From Pseudomonas sp. (GTDB lineage: Bacteria > Pseudomonadota > Gammaproteobacteria > Pseudomonadales > Pseudomonadaceae), in contig VMRT01000006.1 of the NCBI GenBank assembly GCA_007713455.1, forward strand, positions 62,001-126,000: a DNA stretch of 64,000 nucleotides. The letters run 5' to 3'. Below are positions 52,323 through 61,008 of the stretch, one piece after another. Numbering within the stretch: the stretch's first letter is position 1; every line of letters starts with the position of its first letter. The notes beneath the pieces are model-generated. The model worked only from the letters and a program-made list of their open reading frames with translations, was not told where the DNA came from and did no database searches. The translations under genes and the position numbers were made by a program.

Positions 52323-53807
52323 TTAGCCTTCCGCTTCGTCCTCCGGGCGGCCGACGCGAACCTGGTTTCGACCTCCGTGCTTGGCGTCATAGAGCGCCCT
52401 GTCCGCCCACGCGATCAACTGATCGATCTCATGCTGCCCGGCATGCGTCTGGGCCACGCCGATGCTAACCGTGATCTCGATGTTGCCCGCTGCGGTCGTC
52501 AATGGCGCCTGCTCGATGGCCATGCGGATCTTCTCAGCCACACTGCGTGCGCCGTCGAGATCTGTATGCGGCAGTGCAATTGCAAACTCCTCTCCACCGA
52601 GACGGCCGAACAGATCGTGCACGCGCAGCATGCTGGCGCATGTCGCCGTGAACTGCTTGAGTACCGCGTCGCCGATCGGATGGCCGTGCACATCGTTGAC
52701 ACGTTTGAAGTGGTCGATGTCGAGCATCAGCAGGCTCAGGCTTTCATCGTGGCGGCGAGCCCGGGCAAGCTCGGCCTCCAGGCCGGTCAGGAACGATCGA
52801 CGGCTGCTCACCCCCGTCAGCACATCGGTATTGGCCAGCTGCGCCAGTTGATCGTGAGCCTGACGCAGCTTTTCCGTGCTCTGGAAATAGCGGTTGCTCA
52901 GGACGAATATCAGCAGCGCGACCGCCGCCAGCAGCAGCGAGATGATGCCAGCGGAGGCAATCAGCAGCTCCCGGCGCTGATCGAACGCAGCCATGAAATC
53001 CTTCGGCGACAACAGCACCACGACCACGACCCCATCATCGGCGAGCCGCCGGTAGGCGCCCAGACGATACTCACCATCGATCGCGCTCACCCCTTCGTAA
53101 TAACCGCGCGCAGGGGCATTCGGATCGAAATAGGGCTTGTCTTCCGGCACCTTGAAACGCCCGTAACGACCGACGACGGGCGCTCCCGCGGCAATCGCAC
53201 GCAAGCTGCGATCAGTGCCAACCAGCGCGATGCTGCCATTGGGGCCCACGTTTATCTGCTGGTAGTAGTCAGCGAAGAAGCTGGTGGGAATGGAGAGCAC
53301 CAGAACGCCGGCGAATTCACCGTCTTGATGAATGGGACGAGTGAACTGGATGGTCCACTGTTTCGACACCCTGCCCAGCACCGGCTTGCTGATGAACAGG
53401 CGGTCTTCCCCGGGGTGGTCCCGATGTACGCGGAAATGCTCGCGATCACTTAGATCCACAGGCTTGATATTCGCGTCGAGGTTGGAAAAAACCAGTCGGC
53501 CGTCCTTGTCGATCACTGCCAGTTGCGTGAGGAAATTGCCATAGACAGCCAGCTCCTCGTCCACATAACTGGCGAAATCGGCGTGCTCCAGCACGTCTTC
53601 GCGCATATCCAGGAGCACGGTATCCATCAGTCTTATCACGCTGTGCACATGCGCCTCGAAGGCGGTGGCCAGGTTCATCGCGTCGTTGCGCGCGGCGTCC
53701 GTAGCGAGGACGCGCTCGTGCTTTATCTCATTGATAACGAAGACCCACATTGGCACCAGCGTCAGGGTCAATATGAGTGCCGCCAGTAGTCCTGCCTTGC
53801 GTTTCAA
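52323..53807 (-). CDS. dCache-GGDEF membrane diguanylate cyclase
   Basis: 494 residues: N-terminal membrane helix (7-27), periplasmic double-Cache sensor (about 35-270), second membrane helix (about 283-307), short coiled coil and GGDEF domain (about 325-485). The active site reads GGEEF and an RxxD I-site (RVHD) lies five residues upstream, so catalytic and inhibitory residues are present. dCache domains usually bind small metabolites such as amino acids or organic acids; the ligand here is not evident. No close named homologue is recognised. Confidence 0.85.
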   Translation of the reverse strand: MKRKAGLLAALILTLTLVPMWVFVINEIKHERVLATDAARNDAMNLATAFEAHVHSVIRLMDTVLLDMREDVLEHADFASYVDEELAVYGNFLTQLAVIDKDGRLVFSNLDANIKPVDLSDREHFRVHRDHPGEDRLFISKPVLGRVSKQWTIQFTRPIHQDGEFAGVLVLSIPTSFFADYYQQINVGPNGSIALVGTDRSLRAIAAGAPVVGRYGRFKVPEDKPYFDPNAPARGYYEGVSAIDGEYRLGAYRRLADDGVVVVVLLSPKDFMAAFDQRRELLIASAGIISLLLAAVALLIFVLSNRYFQSTEKLRQAHDQLAQLANTDVLTGVSSRRSFLTGLEAELARARRHDESLSLLMLDIDHFKRVNDVHGHPIGDAVLKQFTATCASMLRVHDLFGRLGGEEFAIALPHTDLDGARSVAEKIRMAIEQAPLTTAAGNIEITVSIGVAQTHAGQHEIDQLIAWADRALYDAKHGGRNQVRVGRPEDEAEG

Positions 53808-53971
53808 GCTTCCGCTCCGTCGCGTCCTACGCGAAGTTCTTGTTCTGGAAGCTACCAGACGCGCGCTTGTGCCCGCCGGACACGTTGTCGCAGCTCAGCT
53901 GCCACGCCCGCGCAGCAGGCACTGCGAACCCAGGTCATCGCGTCAACGGCGAGGTCTCTACTGCACTCGGT

Positions 53972-54002
53972 GGGAATACCCACTGCTTTAGCAGGGATTC
54001 CC
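53972..54002. repeat. Nested palindrome upstream of the binding-protein gene
   Basis: GGGAAT-A-CCC-AC-TGC-TTTA-GCA-GGG-ATTCCC folds into a long, nearly continuous hairpin, in the gap between two divergent genes. It resembles a dispersed palindromic repeat unit; it is also 52 bp before the binding-protein start and could affect that transcript. Confidence 0.55.
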
Positions 54003-54053
54003 GTGACCGTACGGTTTCGCTATGGTGGCATTCAGGTATCACGGAGTGATCGC

Positions 54054-54986
54054 ATGGTCCGGGGCTCAATCCTATTGCTGATGTTCATCGCCTTGCTCGG
54101 CTGCCAGCCCGACCCGGACTCCGTCCGGGTCGGCAGTAACCGCTGGCTCGGCTATGCACCGTTCTATCTGGCGGACGAGCTGCAATGGACGGCCCCGAGC
54201 GGTGTTCGCCTGGTCGAATACCCAACCACCACCGGCGTATTGCGCGGTTTCCGCAACGGCATGCTAGATGCAGCCATGCTCACCCTGGACGAAACGCTGC
54301 TGCTGCAGGCGAGCTCCGATCTGAATCTGGAGATCGTCCTGATCGCGAGCGTCTCCGCCGGCGCGGACGTCCTCTTCGCCCGCGCGCCGATAGCCACCCT
54401 CGACGACCTACGTGGCCGGCGAATCGGCGTGGAGAACACTGCGCTTGGTGCCTATTTCCTTTCCCGTGTGCTGGATCAGACGCAGCTGACCATTGCAGAC
54501 TTAGAGGTGGTCAGCCTGCCGGTGCATGAGCAGGCCGAGGCGTATGCCGCCGGCCGTGTCGATGCGGTCATCACCTTCGCCTCGGAAGGGCCAGCGCTGG
54601 AGGCCAGCGGCGCGCGCCGCATCTTCGACAGCCGCCAACTGCCCGGCGAGATCGTCGACGTCTTGGTGGTCGACCGCCAGCGCGTCAATCCCGAGCAGCG
54701 CAGGCGTCTCAGGGCACTCTGGTTCGACGCCCTGCGCGCCTGGCAGGATCATCGCAACGAAACCGACCCGCGCCTGCTCGCACGCCTGGGCCTGACGCCC
54801 GCTGCGCTGCAGGTCACTCTCGACGGTCTGCTCATGGGCGACCCTGCGGTTAATCGCGAATGGCTCCATGACGGCCAGCTGCGCCGCAGCATCAAGCGCC
54901 TGAGCCGGTACATGAGCGAACGACAACTGCTGAACAACATCCGGCATGAGGGGCTGGCCCCCCGCTGTGAGGTGCTCGAATGCTGA
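54054..54986 (+). CDS. Orphan NMT1/TauA-like periplasmic binding lipoprotein
   Basis: 310-residue lipoprotein of the ABC-transporter substrate-binding fold. A signal peptide ends in lipobox LLGC, then VGSNRWLGYAPFYLADELQ, a classic NMT1/SsuA/TauA opening, DAAMLTLDE and LRGRRIGVE segments. No permease or ATPase gene is adjacent. Its last seven bases overlap the start of the PAS-GGDEF-EAL gene (ATGCTGA), implying co-translation. I infer a sensory rather than transport role. ATG 54054 has GGAG 8 nt upstream. Confidence 0.85.
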   Translation: MVRGSILLLMFIALLGCQPDPDSVRVGSNRWLGYAPFYLADELQWTAPSGVRLVEYPTTTGVLRGFRNGMLDAAMLTLDETLLLQASSDLNLEIVLIASVSAGADVLFARAPIATLDDLRGRRIGVENTALGAYFLSRVLDQTQLTIADLEVVSLPVHEQAEAYAAGRVDAVITFASEGPALEASGARRIFDSRQLPGEIVDVLVVDRQRVNPEQRRRLRALWFDALRAWQDHRNETDPRLLARLGLTPAALQVTLDGLLMGDPAVNREWLHDGQLRRSIKRLSRYMSERQLLNNIRHEGLAPRCEVLEC

Positions 54987-57370
54987 CAAGACTGTCGCTG
55001 CGAAAATCGCTGCCCCTGCTGCTGGGCATCTTCGGCCTGATGTTCACGGTGCTCTTGACCACCTGGCACCTGCCGACGCGCATCGAGGAAACGCTTACCG
55101 ACTGGCGCGACCACACTGCACAGCACCTCGCCCTGCTGCAGAGCAGCCTGAGCGACCATCGCCGGCTGGGGCGCAACGCCGAGCTGGAGACGGAGCTGGC
55201 CGACCTGGCGAGCCTGGAGGGGGTGCGCTGGGCGATGGTGATCGGCCCTGACCTGCAGATAATCGCCACCACCCGGCTGGGCCTGACCGCCGAGCGCCTG
55301 GAGCTGATCGACGCCGCCGCGCTCAAGTCCCATGTCGACAGCGGTCGTCCCGCCTGGGCCGGCGAAGGCGCGCGACAGCTGGCGATCTACCCACTGGACC
55401 GTGTCGCGCAGAACGGCACGCCGGTGCGCGAAGCGCTGCTGGCTGAATACGACTTCACGCCGATGCTCGCGCAGACCAAACGTGACGCCTGGTTCTATCT
55501 GGCCCAGACCCTGACGTTATTGCTGCTGCTCGGCCTGATCCTCAACCGCATCTACGGACGCCTGCTGACGCGCCGCCTGGCGCGCATCGACCAGGCCGCA
55601 CGGCAGTTCGCCATCGACCAGCGGCCACAGACCCTGGCGGTGGCCGGCCGCGATGAGATCGGCCGGCTCGCCGCCACCCTCAGTCGCATGATGAACCAGC
55701 TGCACGAGCGGCAGCTGGCCCTCAGCGAAAGCGAGCAGCTGCTGCGCGACCTGGTCGACACGGCGCCAATCGGTATGCTGGTGGTCGACCGCGAACTGCG
55801 CGTGCTGCAGGCCAACCCAGCGGCTGCCGCCCTGTTCGGCTGCACGCCGGAGGAGCTCGTCGGCAACCTGCCGGACGACCGCCTGACCGAACGCGATGCC
55901 ACCGCACGCCTGCGCAGCACGCCGGCGAACACGACACTGGAGTTGACCGGCCGCCGCAACGGTCAGGACGTTCCGCTGGAGATCAGCTGCACGCCCTTCC
56001 AGCGCTACGGCGTGCGCCATTTCCTGGTCCTGCTGCGCGATATCAGCGACCGACTGCGCGCCGAGCAACGACTACGCTTTCTCGCCCATTTCGATCCGCT
56101 GACCCAGCTGGCAAACCGCAACTACCTGATGCAGCGCCTCGACCAGCTGTTGGCAGCCCGCCTGCCGCTGAGCCTGCTCTACCTCGATCTGGACCACTTC
56201 AAGCGCATCAACGACAGCCTCGGCCATGAAGTCGGGGACAAGCTGCTGATACAGATCGGCGATCGCCTCGGCCAGCTGATGCCAGAAAAATCCCTGCTTT
56301 CGCGCACCGGTGGCGACGAGTTCATGCTGCTGCTCGACGGCAGCGATGCCCGGCGTGCAGAATAACTCTCGCAAGTCATCATCGACCGCTTCGAGCAGCC
56401 GGTGCGCATCGGTCAGTACGAGTGCTTCGTCAGCCCGAGCATCGGCATCGCGGTCAGCGACGGCCGGCACAGCGCCACCGAGCTGCTCAAGCGCGTCGAC
56501 CTGGCGCTGTACGCGGCCAAGGATGCCGGACGCAATCGCACCGTCATCTACAACGAAGCACTCAGCGACGCGGCCGCCAGCCGCCGTGAACTGGAGCAGG
56601 CACTGCGGCGCGCGCTGGATCACGAAGAGTTCGTGCTGCATTACCAGCCGCAGGTCAACGCCCAGGGTGAACCGGAAGTCATGGAGGCCCTGCTGCGCTG
56701 GGCTTCTCCGGACCGCGGCCTGGTGCCGCCCGGGGTGTTCATTCCGGTACTGGAAGAGAGCGGCATGATCATCGAAGCGACCCGATGGGTGTTTCGTGAG
56801 GCCTGCCGACAGGCTTGTCGCTGGCACGCCATGGGGCATGCGCTGCGCATTGCGGTCAACCTCTCGCCACTGGACTTCCGCCAGGCGGATCTGGCCGGCA
56901 GCCTGCTGGCGATTCTCGAGGAAGAAGGCGCATCAGCAAGCATGCTGGAACTGGAGGTCACCGAGAGTGCGCTGCTCGAAGCCGATGAGCATGTCCAGCA
57001 GACCCTCGGCCGCCTGAAGGCCGCCGGGCTGCCGCTACTGCTCGACGACTTCGGCACCGGCTATGCCTCGCTGACCTATCTGCAACGCTTCCGCTTCGAT
57101 GGCATCAAGATCGACCGCGAATTCGTCAGCGGGCTGCCGGATAGCGAGCAGTCGGTCGCGCTGGTGCGCGGCATCCTCACCATGGCCAGCCACCTCGGCC
57201 TGCACGTGGTCGCCGAAGGCGTGGAGAACGAACGCCAGGCGGCGTTCCTGCGCCTCAACGGCTGCCCCAGCTTGCAGGGATTCCACTACGCACGGCCGCA
57301 GCCGGCCGCGCAGTGCCGCCTGCAGCAGAATGGCCGACCGATCAACCTGCAGCTGCCGCTGGACGGATAA
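54980..57370 (+). pseudogene. PAS-GGDEF-EAL membrane protein interrupted by an in-frame TAA
   Basis: One reading frame of 797 codons encodes a whole dual-domain c-di-GMP protein but has TAA at 56363-56365 (codon 462). Before the stop: membrane helix (9-28), small periplasmic sensor, second helix (171-190), HAMP-like (191-245), PAS (250-355) and the first half of GGDEF, with the motif GGDEF at 444-448. After it, in the same frame: the rest of GGDEF and a complete EAL domain with EALLRW, NLSPLDF, DDFGTGYASL, KIDREF and EGVEN. Codon 462 would read Gln in a C-to-T event (context AE-Q-LSQVI). The 461-residue product lacks the end of its GGDEF fold. An EAL fragment might start at GTG 56402, but no convincing ribosome-binding site is seen. 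Sequencing error remains possible. Confidence 0.8.
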
Positions 57371-57402
57371 GCACCGACCGGCGTGCCAGCATTAAGCCTG
57401 CA

Positions 57403-57421
57403 ATTGCGAACAGTTCGCATC
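57403..57421 (+). promoter_or_regulatory. Fur-box-like palindrome before the ECF sigma gene
   Basis: TGCGAACAGTTCGCA is a perfect 6-3-6 inverted repeat overlapping a TTGCGA -35-like element, with GATAGT about 15 bp downstream as a weak -10. It matches 8 of 14 positions of the 7-1-7 Fur consensus. It lies about 40 bp before the sigma factor ATG. Confidence 0.5.
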
Positions 57422-57459
57422 TGGGATAGTTTCGTTGCCCCTCTCGGTGGCACGCTCCC

Positions 57460-57957
57460 ATGCGCGACAACAACAAGATTTCCGATTCCTGCCTGCAGTG
57501 TTACGTCCATCATCGGCAGCAACTGGTCGCCCATCTCACGCGCCTCGGCGGCCGCCGCGCGCTGGCCGAGGACCTGGCGCAGGATGCCTGGCTGAAGCTC
57601 GCCCAGGTCATGCCCGAGCAACGTCTCGACAATCCCAAGGCCTATCTCTTTCGCATCGCCACCAACCTCTTGCGTGATGCCCTGCGCCATCGCGCGCTTG
57701 TCGGTGTCAGCGACGAGGCACCGCTGGAACTGATCGAAGCCGTGCAGGCCGATCCCTGCGCTCTGGTTGAAAACCACTGCGCGTTGCAATGCGTGCTGCG
57801 CCAGCTCGATGACCTGCCGCCGCGTTGCCGCGAGGTGTTCGAACTGGCCCGGCTGGAAGGTCTCAGCCAGGCCGAGATAGCCGGACGCCTTGGCATCTCG
57901 GTGAATACCGTGATCGCCCAGCTGGCCAAGGCGCGCCAGCGGCTGGAGCGGCCGTAA
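57460..57957 (+). CDS. FecI-type ECF sigma factor
   Basis: 165-residue sigma-70 family protein with region 2 (EDLAQDAWLKLAQV, NPKAYLFRIATNLLRDALR) and region 4 (LDDLPPRCREVFELARLEGLSQAEIAGRLGISVNTV), the iron-starvation subgroup pattern. No FecR-like anti-sigma gene or TonB receptor follows directly; the siderophore genes do. It probably directs transcription of this siderophore cluster or a distant receptor. ATG 57460 lacks a clear ribosome-binding site. Confidence 0.9.
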   Translation: MRDNNKISDSCLQCYVHHRQQLVAHLTRLGGRRALAEDLAQDAWLKLAQVMPEQRLDNPKAYLFRIATNLLRDALRHRALVGVSDEAPLELIEAVQADPCALVENHCALQCVLRQLDDLPPRCREVFELARLEGLSQAEIAGRLGISVNTVIAQLAKARQRLERP

Positions 57958-58019
57958 CTTTTTTCTTCGACGCCGTAATGGTTTTTCCGCGCTAATTCGT
58001 CTTGCCTGTGCCCTTGCGC

Positions 58020-58040
58020 AATTGAGATTTATTCTCGACT
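58020..58040 (+). promoter_or_regulatory. Fur-box-like palindrome before the siderophore operon
   Basis: TGAGATTtATTCTCG at 58024-58038 matches the 7-1-7 Fur consensus (TGATAATnATTATCA) at 10 of 14 positions. It lies 116 bp before the decarboxylase start, in the gap after the sigma factor gene. Confidence 0.55.
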
Positions 58041-58153
58041 AACCAGCATCCTCGCAGATGCTTTCGTGCGGTCCAGCCGCCAGACAAGAAACCACCGAAG
58101 CCGCCAAAACGGCCCGCTCCGGGTCGCGGCCGCGCTCGGCCCGAGGAATGTGC

Positions 58154-59677
58154 ATGACCACGTCCAGTACCGTAGTGCCCTTCGCCCCCGGCCCCGTCAG
58201 CAACGGGCTGTTCACCCGCAGCAATCACGATGACTACCGCCAGCTCATGCAGCAGGGGCTGAACTTGGTGCAGCAGTGTCTGCAGCGCCAGCAGCAGCCG
58301 TTCAGCGGCATCCTTCCGCAGGAACTGGCCGCCGATTTCGAACGCGTCGATCTGGAGCGCCCACTGGGCGATGCCGGCGCCGCGCTGCGCGAACTGGATC
58401 AGCTTTATCTGCGCGACGCGGTGTACTTCCACCATCCGCGCTACGTCGCCCACCTCAACTGCCCGGTGGTGTTGCCGGCGCTGCTCGCCGAAGTGCTGGT
58501 GTCGTCGCTCAATTCGTCGCTGGACACCTGGGACCAGAGCGCCGGCGGGACGCTGATCGAACAACGCCTGATCGACTGGACCTGCACGCGCATCGGCCTT
58601 GGCAGCCAGGCCGACGGCGTGTTCACCAGCGGCGGCACCCAGTCCAACCTGATGGGGCTGCTGCTGGCCCGAGAGCACGTCTGCAACCGTTTGCCCGGTC
58701 ACGGCGGCAACCTGCGTCATGGTCTCCCGGCCGAGGCCGCCGGGCTGCGCATCTTCGCCTCCCGCGCCAGCCACTTCAGCGTGCAGAAATCCGCCGCGCT
58801 GCTGGGTCTGGGCTACGACGCGGTACGCAGCATCGAAACCGACAGCGCCCAGTGCATGAGCGTAGCGGCGCTGGCCCAGGCCCTGGCGGACTGTCAGCGC
58901 CTGGGCGAGCGGCCCATGGCCGTGGTCGCCACCGCCGGCACCACCGACTTCGGCAGCATCGACCCGCTGCCGGAGATCGCCGCGCTTTGCCAGCACTATG
59001 GCGTCTGGCTGCATGTGGATGCCGCCTACGGTGGCGGCCTGCTGGTCGCACTGCGCTACCGCGACTGGCTGGCCGGCATCGAGCACGCCGACTCGGTCAC
59101 CGTCGACTATCACAAGTCGTTCTTTCAGCCGGTCAGCTGCAGCGGCTTCTTCGTCCGCCAGCGTCAGCACCTGAGCTACATCACCCACCACGCCGACTAC
59201 CTCAATCCGCGCAGCCAGACCCGCGAGGGCACGCCGAACCTGGTCAACAAGAGCATCCAGACCACCCGCCGCTTCGACGCGCTGAAACTCTGGCTGACCC
59301 TGCGCATCCTCGGCGCCGAACACATCGGCGCGATGTTCGAGGAGGTCATCGACCGCGCTGCCGACACCCATCGTCTGCTCGCCGAGGACCCGGCCTTCGA
59401 GGTCTTCGCCCCGCGCCTGAGCACGCTGGTGTTCCGTTTCGTCGCCCCAGGTGTGGCCGACGAGCGCCTGGACGAGATCAACCGCGAAATCCGCAAGGCG
59501 ATCTTCCGCTCCGGCGCGGCGGTCATCGCCGCCACCGTGGTCAAGGGCCGGCAGTACCTCAAGTTCACCCTGCTCAACCCGGAAACCACGCTGGACGACC
59601 TGCGCACCATCGTCGAGCTGATTCGCGGCCACGGCACTCGCCTGCTCGACGGCCTACCCACCGCCGCCAACCAGTAA
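58154..59677 (+). CDS. PLP-dependent group II decarboxylase, DesA-like (siderophore diamine formation)
   Basis: 507-residue fold-type I decarboxylase. The PLP lysine K321 lies in TVDYHKSFFQP, with DAAYGGG and FTSGGTQSNLMGLLLAR motifs before it. In desferrioxamine clusters the equivalent enzyme decarboxylates lysine to cadaverine; a different substrate such as 2,4-diaminobutyrate is possible in other clusters. ATG 58154 is favoured over ATG 58148 and over the upstream frame by the GAGGA site 6 nt before it. The N-hydroxylase gene follows 11 bp downstream. Confidence 0.88.
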   Translation: MTTSSTVVPFAPGPVSNGLFTRSNHDDYRQLMQQGLNLVQQCLQRQQQPFSGILPQELAADFERVDLERPLGDAGAALRELDQLYLRDAVYFHHPRYVAHLNCPVVLPALLAEVLVSSLNSSLDTWDQSAGGTLIEQRLIDWTCTRIGLGSQADGVFTSGGTQSNLMGLLLAREHVCNRLPGHGGNLRHGLPAEAAGLRIFASRASHFSVQKSAALLGLGYDAVRSIETDSAQCMSVAALAQALADCQRLGERPMAVVATAGTTDFGSIDPLPEIAALCQHYGVWLHVDAAYGGGLLVALRYRDWLAGIEHADSVTVDYHKSFFQPVSCSGFFVRQRQHLSYITHHADYLNPRSQTREGTPNLVNKSIQTTRRFDALKLWLTLRILGAEHIGAMFEEVIDRAADTHRLLAEDPAFEVFAPRLSTLVFRFVAPGVADERLDEINREIRKAIFRSGAAVIAATVVKGRQYLKFTLLNPETTLDDLRTIVELIRGHGTRLLDGLPTAANQ

Positions 59678-59688
59678 GGAGATCGCAC

Positions 59689-61008
59689 ATGAACAAGATG
59701 TATGACTTCATTGGCATCGGCATTGGCCCGTTCAACCTCGGCTTGGCCTGCCTGGCCGAACCCATCGACGGGCTCGATTGCCTGTTTCTCGACCGCGCCG
59801 AGGGCTTCAACTGGCATCCCGGCATGATGCTCGACAGCGCCACCCTGCAGACGCCGTTCATGGCCGATCTGGTGACCCTCGCTGACCCAACCAGCCGCTT
59901 CAGCTTTCTCAACTACGCCAAGCAGGTCGGGCGGCTGTACGCCTTCTACATCAAGGAAGATTTCTTCCTGATGCGCCGCGAGTACAACCAGTACTGCCAG
60001 TGGGTGGTCGAGCAGCTCGACAGCCTGCGTTTCGAGCACTTCGTCCAACAGGTCGACTACCTCGACGAGCGCCGCTGCTATCGGGTGCGCGGCGTGCACA
60101 CGCGTAGCGGCGAGGGCTTCGAGTTCCTCACCCGCCGTCTGGTGCTCGGCACCGGCACCACGCCCCATCTGCCGACCTGTTGCGAGGCACTGGCCGAGCA
60201 CGTCAGCCACAGCGGCAACTACCTGCAGGACAAGTCGCGACTGCAGGGCAAGCGCTCGATTACCGTGGTCGGCAGCGGCCAGAGCGCGGCGGAGATCTAC
60301 TACGACCTGTTGCAGGAAATCGACCGCCACGACTATCAGTTGAACTGGATCACCCGCGCGCCGCGCTTCTTCCCGCTGGAATACACCAAGCTGACGCTGG
60401 AAATGACCAGCCCGGAGTACATCGACTACTTCCACAGCCTGCCGCGCAGCACCCGGGAAAAGCTCATCGACAGTCAGAAGGGCCTGTACAAGGGCATCAA
60501 CGCCACGCTGATCAACGCCATCTACGACGAGCTGTACAACCAGAGCCTCAAGGGCGAGGTGCCGACCCAGCTGCTGACCAACGCCGAGCTGCGTCGCTGC
60601 CAGCGCCTGAGCGATGGCACGCTGGAGCTGGAGTTCTTCCAGCATGAGCTGGAGCAGGGCTATCGCCACCGCTGCGACGCACTGGTGATGGCCAGCGGGT
60701 ACCAGTACCGCCTGCCGCGCTGCATCCAGCCGATTGCCGAGCGCATCGCCTGGCAGGCACCGGAACGCTTTGCCGTGGCGCGCAACTACAGCATCGACCG
60801 CAACGGCGGTGAGGTCTTCGTACAAAACGCCGGGCTCGTCGATCACGGTCTGGTCACGCCGGATCTCGGCATGGGCTGCTACCGCAACGCCTCAATCCTG
60901 CGCGAGATCTGCGGGCGCGAGCACTACGCGGTGGAGACGAAGATCGCCTTCCAGCAGTTCAGCCTTCCGCAATCGCTGGCACCGCAGGGCGCGGTGGCGG
61001 CGCGATGA
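59689..61008 (+). CDS. L-lysine/diamine N-hydroxylase, IucD/DesB-like
   Basis: FAD- and NADPH-dependent monooxygenase of 439 residues that makes the hydroxylamine for a hydroxamate. FAD motif GIGIGPFNLGLACL at the N-terminus, NADPH-binding GSGQSAAEIYYDLL near 195, and ATGYxxxxP-type motif as ASGYQYRLP. ATG 59689 follows AAGGAG. Downstream MFS gene overlaps its stop by ATGA. Confidence 0.93.
   Translation: MNKMYDFIGIGIGPFNLGLACLAEPIDGLDCLFLDRAEGFNWHPGMMLDSATLQTPFMADLVTLADPTSRFSFLNYAKQVGRLYAFYIKEDFFLMRREYNQYCQWVVEQLDSLRFEHFVQQVDYLDERRCYRVRGVHTRSGEGFEFLTRRLVLGTGTTPHLPTCCEALAEHVSHSGNYLQDKSRLQGKRSITVVGSGQSAAEIYYDLLQEIDRHDYQLNWITRAPRFFPLEYTKLTLEMTSPEYIDYFHSLPRSTREKLIDSQKGLYKGINATLINAIYDELYNQSLKGEVPTQLLTNAELRRCQRLSDGTLELEFFQHELEQGYRHRCDALVMASGYQYRLPRCIQPIAERIAWQAPERFAVARNYSIDRNGGEVFVQNAGLVDHGLVTPDLGMGCYRNASILREICGREHYAVETKIAFQQFSLPQSLAPQGAVAAR

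Noticed and set aside
58276..59688. Long upstream extension of the N-hydroxylase frame running through the decarboxylase gene.
   Set aside because: The extension is an Arg/Pro-rich out-of-frame reading of the decarboxylase; the hydroxylase begins at ATG 59689 with a ribosome-binding site and the FAD motif directly after it.
59197..60846. A 549-codon minus-strand frame opposite the siderophore genes.
   Set aside because: Antisense shadow; no signal, domain or ribosome-binding support.
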